NCBI RefSeq assembly: GCF_003477995.1
Contig: NZ_QUEM01000001.1
Coordinates: 190,264-254,263 of the forward strand
Direction of reading: 5' to 3'
Source: Bacteroides sp. OF04-15BH
GTDB lineage: Bacteria > Bacteroidota > Bacteroidia > Bacteroidales > Bacteroidaceae
DNA: 64,000 nucleotides
The notes below the pieces were generated by a model. The model saw nothing but the letters and a program-made list of their open reading frames with translations. It was not told where the DNA came from and did no database searches. Position numbers and translations under genes: made by a program. Each line of letters starts with the position of its first letter. Positions within the stretch are counted from its first letter, which is position 1. This document shows, piece by piece, positions 49,830-58,174 of this stretch.

Positions 49830-52415
49830 ATGAAATCATTTGTAATTAGCATATTCCTTCTTCTATTTTGGAATAATGTTCTTTTCTTACAGGGGAAAAA
49901 TACACCTAGAGAAACTTTGCTGATTAATTCTGGTTGGAAATTTTTTCAAGGGGATGATAGTTTAGCTACAAGAAGTGATTTTGACGATTCCTCCTGGGAG
50001 AACGTCGGATTGCCTCATTCGTTCAGTATTCCCTATTTTATGTCCAAAGACTTTTATGTAGGTTATGGCTGGTATCGAAAATGTCTTAATCTGGATTTGG
50101 ATGATTTAAAAAAGAAGCTTTTTCTGGAATTTGATGGAGTGTTTCAAGAGGCAGAGGTCTTTGTGAATGGTAAACTGGCTGGAACTCATGTGGGGGGATA
50201 TACGGGCTTTTCTGTTGATATTTCATCTTACATTAAATTGGGAGAAAATCAGATCGCAGTCAGGGTGAATAATTTATGGAAGCCGGATGTTGCACCAAGA
50301 GCTGGTGAGCATGTGTTCAGTGGGGGTATCTATAGAAATGTTCGGTTGGTGAAAAAGGAACATTGCTATGTCACTTGGTGCGGAACTTTTGTTACAACAC
50401 CTGAATTGGAAAAGAATCATGGTAGAAGTTCTGTTGTAATGATTGAAACAGAAATATCTAATGAAAGTGGAAAAATTGGGAAAATCCGATTGCAGACGCA
50501 TGTTTTAGATAAAAACGGGGAGCTTGTGACAGAAGTACAGACTACCGAAAAGATTGCAGCAGGTGAGAGTAAAAAAATAGTGCAGTCTACTCCTCCTGTT
50601 TTACAGCCTCATTTATGGGCTCCAGAGACTCCTTATCTATATAAATTAATCACGTATGTCTATCATGATGATGAGTTGGTGGATTGTGTAGAAACTCCTT
50701 TTGGTTTCCGTTGGTTTGAATGGACTGCGGAGAACGGCTTTTTTTTAAATGGAAAACCTTTGCAGATAAAGGGAGTTAATGTACATCAGGATCAGGCTGG
50801 CTGGGGAGATGCTGTGACGGATATGGCTTTGCGCAGAGACGTAAATATGATGAAGGAAGCAGGATTTAATTTAATCCGTGGCTCTCATTATCCACATGCA
50901 CCCGCATTTTCTCAGGCATGTGACGAAGCTGGTATCTTACTATGGTCCGAAGCTCCTTTTTGGGGGATTGGAGGATTTAAAGAGGATGGTTATTGGGACA
51001 GCAGTGCTTATCCTACAAACGAGAAGCATCAGGAAGCCTTTAAGAGAAGTATATTCAGACAATTGGAGGAAATGATACGCATTCATCGGAATCATCCTTC
51101 TATCGTTGTGTGGAGTATGGGAAATGAGGTCTTTTTTTCAGCCCCGGAAGTAATGCCTGATGTTCGTACTTTGTTACGGCAAATGGTGGATTTGAGTCAT
51201 CGTTTGGATTCGACAAGACCTGCGGCAATAGGAGGGGCTCAACGGCCTTTGGGAGACGAACGGATTGATAAAATCGGAGATATTGCCGGTTATAATGGAG
51301 ATGGTGCGACTCAACCTGATTTTCAAAATCCGGGAATTCCAAACCTTGTGTCTGAATATGGAAGCGTAACAGCAGACCGTCCGGGGGAATATTCACCCGG
51401 TTGGGGAGATTTGCAGCGTAATGAAGGCTGGAAGGGAGTTCCTTGGCGTTGTGGACAAGCTATTTGGTGTGGATTTGATCATGGAAGTATTGCCGGTAGT
51501 GCGTTGGGCAAAATGGGAATTGTAGACTATTTCCGTATTCCAAAGCGTTCTTGGTACTGGTATCGGAATAATTATGCGGGAATTGCTCCACCAAAGTGGC
51601 CGGTTGCCGGTGAACCGATATGTTTGAATTTAAAAGCAAGTAAGACTAAAAAAGTTAAAACTGATGGAACGGATGATGTTTTATTGTGGATTTCTGTTTG
51701 TGATACGACCGGAAATATCATTTCTTGTGCACCGACTGTTGAGTTGAAAGTTATATCCGGACCAGGAGAATTTCCTACAGGACGTACGATTCGATTTGAG
51801 AAAGACAGTGACATTCGTATCATGGATGGTCAGGCCGCTATTTCTTTCCGTTCTTATTTTTCGGGAAAAACCATTATTGAGGCAAGTTCTGAGGGGTTAA
51901 AGAAAGCATGTATAGAAATTGAATTTGAAGGTGAGAATCCGTTTCATGAAATTGGAGACTCTTATTATAAAGAGCGTCCCTATAAGCGTTTTGTCCGTTC
52001 TATGAATGAGAATATAATTCAGATTTTTGGTCGGAATAATCCTGTTTTTGCCAGTAGCAGTGAAGCAGAGCATGTACCGGGTATGGCTGCTGATGGTAAT
52101 GTTCGTACTTATTGGAAGGCTACGGATGAAGATCAAGCTCCTTATTGGATGCTAGATACGGAGAAACTTTTGATGTTGAAGGAAATTCAGATAAGATTTC
52201 CATCAAAAGAAGATAGAGCCTTTATAATCGAATGTTCGGAGAATCAGAGGGACTGGACAGAAATTAATACATCACAGGGAAATAATGTTGATGCTGTTAC
52301 AGACTGTGTTGTTTTTTCTGATTTGCAGGATACAGGACGTTTTATTCGTGTTCGCTTTTTCCATAATAAAAATGCTGCCTTATCAGAGGTTGTCGTAAAA
52401 GGAGTTGTCAAGTGA
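49830..52415 (+). CDS. GH2 beta-galactosidase-type enzyme with C-terminal F5/8 (discoidin) domain
   Basis: An 861-residue exported glycosidase. A signal peptide (to about residue 22) precedes the sugar-binding GH2_N domain (INSGWKFFQGDDSLATRSDFDDSSWENVGLPHSF, NGKLAGTHVGGYTGFSVDIS), an immunoglobulin-like domain, and the barrel with acid/base Glu433 in VVWSMGNEVFF and nucleophile Glu509 in NLVSEYGS. A second immunoglobulin-like domain follows, and a C-terminal coagulation-factor 5/8-type domain (about 735-861: VRTYWKATDEDQAPYWMLDTEKLLMLKEIQIRF, FIRVRFFHNKNAALSEVVVKG) probably binds glycans. Beta-galactosidase is the most likely activity; beta-glucuronidase and beta-mannosidase share the fold. 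The gene is visibly more AT-rich than its neighbours, which may indicate separate acquisition. Confidence 0.9.
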   Translation: MKSFVISIFLLLFWNNVLFLQGKNTPRETLLINSGWKFFQGDDSLATRSDFDDSSWENVGLPHSFSIPYFMSKDFYVGYGWYRKCLNLDLDDLKKKLFLEFDGVFQEAEVFVNGKLAGTHVGGYTGFSVDISSYIKLGENQIAVRVNNLWKPDVAPRAGEHVFSGGIYRNVRLVKKEHCYVTWCGTFVTTPELEKNHGRSSVVMIETEISNESGKIGKIRLQTHVLDKNGELVTEVQTTEKIAAGESKKIVQSTPPVLQPHLWAPETPYLYKLITYVYHDDELVDCVETPFGFRWFEWTAENGFFLNGKPLQIKGVNVHQDQAGWGDAVTDMALRRDVNMMKEAGFNLIRGSHYPHAPAFSQACDEAGILLWSEAPFWGIGGFKEDGYWDSSAYPTNEKHQEAFKRSIFRQLEEMIRIHRNHPSIVVWSMGNEVFFSAPEVMPDVRTLLRQMVDLSHRLDSTRPAAIGGAQRPLGDERIDKIGDIAGYNGDGATQPDFQNPGIPNLVSEYGSVTADRPGEYSPGWGDLQRNEGWKGVPWRCGQAIWCGFDHGSIAGSALGKMGIVDYFRIPKRSWYWYRNNYAGIAPPKWPVAGEPICLNLKASKTKKVKTDGTDDVLLWISVCDTTGNIISCAPTVELKVISGPGEFPTGRTIRFEKDSDIRIMDGQAAISFRSYFSGKTIIEASSEGLKKACIEIEFEGENPFHEIGDSYYKERPYKRFVRSMNENIIQIFGRNNPVFASSSEAEHVPGMAADGNVRTYWKATDEDQAPYWMLDTEKLLMLKEIQIRFPSKEDRAFIIECSENQRDWTEINTSQGNNVDAVTDCVVFSDLQDTGRFIRVRFFHNKNAALSEVVVKGVVK

Positions 52416-52495
52416 ATTTCCTATGATCATAAAGACTTGGAGGGTTTTAGAATCAATTTAAGGAACAATAATCATGTTGGTTACTAAAAATGTAT

Positions 52496-52542
52496 TAACT
52501 TTGTTTACTTAGATTCGACTTTTTAACTGAAATGTAAAAAGT
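52496..52542 (+). promoter_or_regulatory. Promoter and dyad before the ROK gene
   Basis: TAACTTTG at 52496-52503 matches TAnnTTTG. A dyad with perfect 8-bp arms (ACTTTTTA 52518-52525 and TAAAAAGT 52535-52542) lies just after the expected start of transcription. The position fits autorepression by the ROK protein. Confidence 0.5.
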
Positions 52543-52583
52543 TGGGTTCTCCAAATGAGATCGCTATTATTATAAAAAAACAG

Positions 52584-53797
52584 ATGTTACTTGATTTATT
52601 AAAAGAACAGGAAAGCGGAAATAAGAATATCTTGATTAAAAGAAGGATAATCTCTTATTATGCCCATCATAAGACATCAACAATTCCTAATCTGGCACGT
52701 GAACTGAAACTGAGTGTTCCTACGGTAACCAAGGCACTTTCGAACATGTGTACGGAAGGGTATATTCTGAACTATGGAAAAGTAGAGACTACTGAAGGAC
52801 GTCCGCCTACGCTTTACGGACTGAATCCGGATATAGCCTATTTTATCGGGGTTGATGTTCATCTTTTTGAACTGAATATCGGAATTATGGATCTTTCCGG
52901 AGAACTGAAACAGCTCTCCATGAATTTGCCTTATCATCTTGAAAATAGTGATATGGCTCGGGATCAGGTCTGCCAGTATATTGCACATTTTATTCAGAAT
53001 TCTCATTTATGCGAAGAAAAGATTCTGAATGTAGGTATCAATATTCCAGGGCGGGTAAATCCGATAAGCGGTTACAGTTACAGCTGGTTCAACCAGACGG
53101 ATATTCCTTTGACCAGATGGTTTTCCGATCAGTTGAAAGTTCCGGTGACAATTGATAATGACACCCGTGCCATGATTTATGGAGAACAGTTGAACGGCTG
53201 TGCCAGAGGGTATGAGAATGTCATTTTTATCAATTTGAGTTGGGGCCTTGGCGCCGGTTTTATTTTGAATGGTGAAGTATATACCGGCAGATCAGGCTTT
53301 TCCGGAGAATTGGGGCATTGTAATGTTTTTGATAATGAGATTTTGTGTCATTGCGGTAAGAAAGGCTGTTTGGAAACGGAAGTTTCCGGTATGGCTTTGC
53401 ATCGTATGGTTCTGGAAAGTCTTAAAAATGGAAAAGCTTCTATTTTGCAGCAAAAATTTGAATCGGGCCAAGAACTACACTGGCAGATATTATAGAAGCT
53501 ATCTGCGCAGAAGATCCTTTGTGTCTGGAGCTTTTGGAAGAAATAGCTGTTAAGTTAGGGCGTTACTTATCTGCTCTGTTGAATCTGTTGAACCCGGAAC
53601 TGGTGGTAATCGGCGGAACATTGGCTGCTGCCGGTGAGTTTTTGCTGGCTCCGTTGCGAAATTCAGCTCGGAAGAATACATTGAGCTTGATCTATCATGA
53701 TTCAGAAATTGTATTGTCGGATTTGAAAGAGCAGTCTGGTGTTATTGGAGCCTGTACATTGGCTCGAAGAAAGATTTTTGACCGCTTTATGGACTGA
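52584..53797 (+). pseudogene. ROK-family transcriptional regulator, frameshifted
   Basis: A NagC/Mlc-type repressor interrupted by one frameshift. The first frame (to 53495) has the winged-helix domain (TIPNLARELKLSVPTVTKALSNMCTEGYILNYG), GVDVHLFELNIGIMDLSG and the zinc motif CHCGKKGCLE. The second frame (53519-53797 and a little upstream) continues with LGRYLSALLNLLNPELVVIGGTL and GVIGACTLARRKIF. Reading across about 53475-53480, losing one base explains the shift: restoring one (for example an A in the GAACTACACTGG region) would give ELTLADIIEAICAEDPLCLELLEEI. The whole product would be about 404 residues, normal for ROK repressors. The ATG at 52584 is preferred over TTG 52542. It may be a true null allele or a sequencing error. 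Confidence 0.75.
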
Positions 53798-53842
53798 TAA
53801 GATAGATTCCGCAGTGAAAATTGGAAAACTTTTATGATAACA

Positions 53843-53882
53843 GACTCGCCCGAAGGCTTCGGCTTTCGGGCGAGTCGTTTTT
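53843..53882. terminator. Bidirectional terminator between the ROK and GH31 genes
   Basis: A 15-bp GC-rich stem (GACTCGCCCGAAGGC with GCTTTCGGGCGAGTC) with a TTCG loop and GTTTTTG tail. It can end both the plus-strand regulator and the minus-strand GH31 transcript. Confidence 0.85.
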
Positions 53883-53886
53883 GCTG

Positions 53887-56163
53887 TTATTCTGTTTTCT
53901 TTTCTTGGATACGGATACGTATTTCTTTCCGGATATCCGTTTTCTTGATCGGAATGATGATTCCCTGAATATCTTCCGAGTATCGGGCGCGGACTTTTTT
54001 ACCGTTTACAGATATTTTTGAGGAAACTTTCACTCCCGGGAGTTCTATTCTGTAAGCTCTCTGTTTTTCTTGTCCGTCATACTTTCCTTGTGTTGAGGCT
54101 ATCTGAACTGAGGTTTCGGTATCCTTTTTCTGATAGGTAAGCGCTGTGGTGGCGTATTGACCTTTCTGATAGTCTAAAGTAATGCCGTCGTCTTCATAAA
54201 GTGTATAAGTATTCCGGTCGCCGTTCTGTCCCGGATAGCAGCGGATCACCAAGGTGTCGAGTGGGGCAGAAGCCATCCGTTCGCGTACGGGTTGCAGGGG
54301 CAGAGGCCATCCTCCTTTGACAAAGACAGGAGATTCTTCGAGGGGACTGGATACGGTTGCGGTTTTTCCGCCCTCGTATGCTTTTCCGGTAAACAGACTG
54401 TACCAGTTGCATCCGGCAGGGAACCACACTTCCTGCTCTACAGTCTTGTCCGGTCCTGTACCTGCTTGCGTCACCGGAGCCCCGAGAATCAGGTCGCCGA
54501 AATAAAATTCTTCCGGATGTTTGTAAGACTCCTCGGCTTCCGGTTGTTCGATGTAAAGACCTCGGTTCAGCGGAAGCATATCCGTGTGGCACTGGCGCAC
54601 GCTGGAATAGACATACGGCATCAACTGCGAGCGGAGCTGATAAATATGGCGCATGGCCTTTTCTTCCCGTTCGCCCCAGAGCCAGGGACGGCGGTCGTTG
54701 TCCTTTCCGGCTACGGAGTGGATGCGTAGCGAAGAGTTCAGCAGTCCGAACTGAGTCCATCGGGTGTACAATTCCGGGTCCATTCCATCATAGAAGCCAC
54801 CGATATCGTGCGCCCAGAAGAAACATCCGGAGTTGCCGCTTGTTGTAGTCAGATCCACCTCAAAGCGCAGCATTTCCCAGTTACCTACGGCATCTCCCGA
54901 AAATTGGATGGGATGACGATGGTCGCCCCAGCCTCCCCAGCGGCTGAAGCCCGCGCCACGTAAGGTCTTTTCCGGCATACCTTCCGAATAAGCCGGACGC
55001 ATGGAGTAGTTGTAATAGATTTCATTGAGCCACGGCAGATGCTTGGTGCTGGTGCCTCGCACTAAAGGATAGGCATAGTCCTGCTGCCAGTCCAGCCACC
55101 AGAAAGCCACGCCCATAGAGTCGCTCTCCTGATGCGCGTATTTCATGAACCGGCTCATATAATGCGGATCGCCGGCATCAAATACAGGAGTTCCGTTTTG
55201 TGTGTGTTCTGTTCCCAGGTCACGGGCAAAGGCCTTGTAGGCATCCTCTTCCGGACGCAGACCGTCGTGCGGGTGTTCGTTGAGCACCACATGAACGTTC
55301 TTTTTCTTGAATTCGGCAATCAGACCGGCCGGATCGGGAATCAGTTCCCGATTCCAGCTGTATCCGGTCCATCCTCGGGTATAGGCATGTCCGGTACCGG
55401 TGGAGAATTTCTTCTTGTGCCAGTCCATATCGAATACCATAATGTCGAGCGGGAATCCGTGTTCGTGGTATCCGTTTACCAGATCCCGATAGTCCTGAGC
55501 CGTATATTGCCACCAGCGGCAATACCAGGCTCCATGCACATATTTGCGGGTCATCGGCACCGGACCGCTGATGGCGGCCAGAGATTTCAAGGCAGCCTTA
55601 TAGTCTGTGCCATAAATAAAGAGGTAGAGGTCCTGCACATGGTTCCGGTCACGCAGGGTCAGAGTACCGTTCTTATAGACATCCTTTCCGGTATCGTTGA
55701 TCAGATACCATCCGTTGCGGCTCAGCAGTCCTTCTTCGCGTTCCACAGGACCGCCTACGCCGTCCAGTGTGCAGAGGGCTCCTTTCAGATTTCCACTTTG
55801 TCCGTCGGTGAGACACCAGCCTTGTTTCTTGCCTTTCAGCATGAACTCGGCACGCAGATTGTTCTGTCCGAAGGGAAAGCCGTCCTGATCAAACTCCAGA
55901 CGCATGGCACTGGTGGTGAAGATGTGCTTTCTGCCTTCCTGTTGATGATTCACGGCAACGTCATAGTCCTTACGGATCACAGCGAACAGGGTAGAGTCGT
56001 TTAGAAACTTCTGTCGGTTGGCATATTCCAAACGAACCAGATTTTCTGTAATGAAGGTAATGCGGCTGTTACCTAAGATAAAGGTCCGGGCGGAAAGGCC
56101 GGAGGCTGCCATACCGAATGCCAATACAGCCGCCATTCTGAGATTATTCCATGTCTTTTTCAT
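53887..56163 (-). CDS. GH31 family glycoside hydrolase
   Basis: A 758-residue exported enzyme of the alpha-glucosidase/alpha-xylosidase family, cleaving terminal alpha-linked sugars. Signal peptide (AAVLAFGMAASGLSA) to about residue 26. The barrel starts near residue 205 (YVHGAWYCRWWQYTAQDYRDLVNGYHEHGFPLDIMVFDMDWH). The nucleophile is Asp358 in WWLDWQQD and the acid/base Asp424 in FSGDAVGNWE. A beta-sandwich with VWFPAGCNWYSLFTGKAYEGG and a C-terminal domain follow. Family members include alpha-glucosidases, alpha-xylosidases and alpha-N-acetylgalactosaminidases; the last would fit a mucin O-glycan cluster, but specificity cannot be read here. It has its own promoter. Confidence 0.9.
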   Translation of the reverse strand: MKKTWNNLRMAAVLAFGMAASGLSARTFILGNSRITFITENLVRLEYANRQKFLNDSTLFAVIRKDYDVAVNHQQEGRKHIFTTSAMRLEFDQDGFPFGQNNLRAEFMLKGKKQGWCLTDGQSGNLKGALCTLDGVGGPVEREEGLLSRNGWYLINDTGKDVYKNGTLTLRDRNHVQDLYLFIYGTDYKAALKSLAAISGPVPMTRKYVHGAWYCRWWQYTAQDYRDLVNGYHEHGFPLDIMVFDMDWHKKKFSTGTGHAYTRGWTGYSWNRELIPDPAGLIAEFKKKNVHVVLNEHPHDGLRPEEDAYKAFARDLGTEHTQNGTPVFDAGDPHYMSRFMKYAHQESDSMGVAFWWLDWQQDYAYPLVRGTSTKHLPWLNEIYYNYSMRPAYSEGMPEKTLRGAGFSRWGGWGDHRHPIQFSGDAVGNWEMLRFEVDLTTTSGNSGCFFWAHDIGGFYDGMDPELYTRWTQFGLLNSSLRIHSVAGKDNDRRPWLWGEREEKAMRHIYQLRSQLMPYVYSSVRQCHTDMLPLNRGLYIEQPEAEESYKHPEEFYFGDLILGAPVTQAGTGPDKTVEQEVWFPAGCNWYSLFTGKAYEGGKTATVSSPLEESPVFVKGGWPLPLQPVRERMASAPLDTLVIRCYPGQNGDRNTYTLYEDDGITLDYQKGQYATTALTYQKKDTETSVQIASTQGKYDGQEKQRAYRIELPGVKVSSKISVNGKKVRARYSEDIQGIIIPIKKTDIRKEIRIRIQEKKTE

Positions 56164-56191
56164 GATGTTTGTTTTTGCTGTTTTTCATTCG

Positions 56192-56199
56192 CAAAAATA
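56192..56199 (-). promoter_or_regulatory. Bacteroidota -7 element for the GH31 gene
   Basis: The minus strand reads TATTTTTG, matching TAnnTTTG, 29 nt before the ATG. TTGA at the right spacing (about 19 nt) may serve as a -33 element. It suggests GH31 is transcribed separately from the upstream regulator. Confidence 0.6.
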
Positions 56200-56336
56200 T
56201 TTCAAGTCTCCCTTTCCGTCAATAGACCATAAACCGCATCATAAATTCTGTAAATGGATAAGTTGTTGCTATTTAGTAGGTTATATTCTGAAATATAGAG
56301 CCGATCATAAAAATGACATGATACGCAACAAGGCGT

Positions 56337-57953
56337 TTAGAGCGAAATCTGCAATACCTGTTCTTCGAAAGCGTCCCGATTCACAGCCTTATTCTTCAGT
56401 CTGTTCCGGTAGAAATAGACTGTATTGACCGAGATATCCAGAATCGTGGCAATGCGGCTGCTGTCTGATATGCCCAGCTTTAACAGGGCCAGCAGGCGCA
56501 GCTCGTTGTTGAGCAGTTCGTTGTCGGGTGTTTCGATTTTACAGTCTTCCTTGAGCAACGCATTTACCTGTTTCTGAAAATCCGGATACAGTCGGGTGAA
56601 GGCAATGTCGAAGCGGCGCAACAGATTCTTTTGGTTCCGGGCCAAGTTGGTATCTCCCTTGAACAAGGCCGCCAGCTGGTCTATTTCCTTAGAGCGTATT
56701 TTGTTCAATACCGTGTGGCGCATGGCTCCCAGTTCATAGATGGAATCAATGCTGATGGACAGGAAGTGCATCAGTCCTTCCGACAAGGATTTCATGGATT
56801 CCTCCTGCTGGTTTCCTTTTATTACTGCGGTTTGGTGCATTTGTTTTTCCTGTTCCAACGCCTTTTGCAGCAGCTGCTTCTGTTTTTTGTTTTTCTTCAT
56901 GCCTATCCAGAAGCCGCCAGCGAGCACGGCCAGTACTCCGATGAGCGAAGTGAAAATCGTAAAGTTCCTTTTTCTGACGCTTTTCTCATGAGCCAGACAT
57001 TTTTCCAGAATGGGTGACAGCTCGTAATTCTGTGACCGTGCCCGGTAGAACACCGCTCTTTTGCTGGCTTCCTGGGCATAGCGCGTGGCCCGTTCCCAAT
57101 CTCCCTGCTCCATCATCAATGTGGCCAGACGCACCAGAGCCGAGCTGATCATTTTATGGGCTTCCACATCATAGATAGCCGCTATGGCCCAGTATTTGTT
57201 TCTTTCTTTCAGCTCATTCTGTTGTTGGCATTTTCCGGCGATAATCATGGCATACGCCGCCTTTTCGGTATTGTTGTTGGATTGGGAAAGAGTCGTTTTC
57301 AGTCGGTCAATCATTTCCTGTTCACTATTGTTCCGGTATTTCAGACGAAGCAGTCGGCTGTGAGGTTCCGGATCGTATTTGCTCACCGAATCCTCCAGAG
57401 TTTCCATCCGCATGTAGTTTCGGGTGACCAGATTGTTGGGCAGGTCCTGATTCTGAAACTGTTCCAGAATATCTATTTCGGCCTTAAACACTTCATTCTT
57501 GGAGCTGCGGTCCAATGGAGTTTGCAGCAGGGAATCCAGCAGGGCTTCCCCTTCCCACGGCAGACCGCTGAGTGCATAGGCAATAGCTTTGCGGCAAATC
57601 ATCTGATTTTCCGTACTCTTGTCGTTTTGTTGCCGGGCCAGTCGGATTGCCTGATCCACGTAGTGCAGGCATGAGTCAGACTGATAAAAAAGAAAATGTT
57701 CCACCAGAACCCGGGTTTGCAAGATTCTTTCCTGAGGGGTCTGGGCATTTGTCTGCAAGATTTTGGTCTTTTGAATCTCGCCAAGATGCTTCTTTTCATA
57801 CAGGTCTGTTTGGGCCAGGCGCTGATCTAATTCGTTGAGTAATTTCTCGAAAGAATCATTCAGGCCGACCGGTTGCTGACCGTATAAGGAAAGGCTGCAT
57901 AAAATACAGCAAAGGGCTGCATATACTTTTATATACTGTTTCGGATAGCACAT
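56337..57953 (-). CDS. DUF6377 membrane-bound transcriptional regulator (SusR-like layout)
   Basis: A 538-residue protein of the DUF6377 type, a Bacteroidota class of membrane-anchored regulators. It has a signal-like N-terminus (IKVYAALCCILCSLSLYGQ), a helical TPR-like periplasmic region (about 40-325), one membrane helix (about 333-353: FTIFTSLIGVLAVLAGGFWIGM), a coiled-coil stretch (KKQKQLLQKALEQEKQMHQ) and a cytoplasmic C-terminal part ending in a LuxR-like helix-turn-helix (LKLGISDSSRIATILDISVNTVYFYRNRLKNKA). The family senses a periplasmic signal and regulates nearby genes, often glycan-utilisation genes; here GH31 is the nearest target. The signal is unknown. It is on the same strand as GH31, 173 nt upstream. 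Confidence 0.87.
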   Translation of the reverse strand: MCYPKQYIKVYAALCCILCSLSLYGQQPVGLNDSFEKLLNELDQRLAQTDLYEKKHLGEIQKTKILQTNAQTPQERILQTRVLVEHFLFYQSDSCLHYVDQAIRLARQQNDKSTENQMICRKAIAYALSGLPWEGEALLDSLLQTPLDRSSKNEVFKAEIDILEQFQNQDLPNNLVTRNYMRMETLEDSVSKYDPEPHSRLLRLKYRNNSEQEMIDRLKTTLSQSNNNTEKAAYAMIIAGKCQQQNELKERNKYWAIAAIYDVEAHKMISSALVRLATLMMEQGDWERATRYAQEASKRAVFYRARSQNYELSPILEKCLAHEKSVRKRNFTIFTSLIGVLAVLAGGFWIGMKKNKKQKQLLQKALEQEKQMHQTAVIKGNQQEESMKSLSEGLMHFLSISIDSIYELGAMRHTVLNKIRSKEIDQLAALFKGDTNLARNQKNLLRRFDIAFTRLYPDFQKQVNALLKEDCKIETPDNELLNNELRLLALLKLGISDSSRIATILDISVNTVYFYRNRLKNKAVNRDAFEEQVLQISL

Positions 57954-57998
57954 AGGTAGTAAAGGGAGTATTTGTCATTTATATTTTAAGCACTCATG

Positions 57999-58006
57999 CA
58001 AAAGTA
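57999..58006 (-). promoter_or_regulatory. Bacteroidota -7 element for the DUF6377 gene
   Basis: The minus strand reads TACTTTTG, matching TAnnTTTG, about 46 nt before the ATG. The -33 element is unclear. Confidence 0.5.
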
Positions 58007-58174
58007 CTGAAAAATGATAGATTAGCCTTGCAATACTTCTGTTTTTCGGTTATTGTGAGGTTCTTAAAATTATTTTATGGATTATTGGTCCGGATGGGAT
58101 ATTAATATTTGTTTTTCAAGAGTAAAGTTTTTAAATTTAACCGCATTTATTATGTTGACGATAAATTTAATGAT

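Noticed and set aside
52542..52583. TTG start for the ROK gene
   Set aside because: The codon starts on the last base of the downstream arm of the dyad, and homologues begin close to the later ATG. It remains possible, so it is mentioned in the gene entry.
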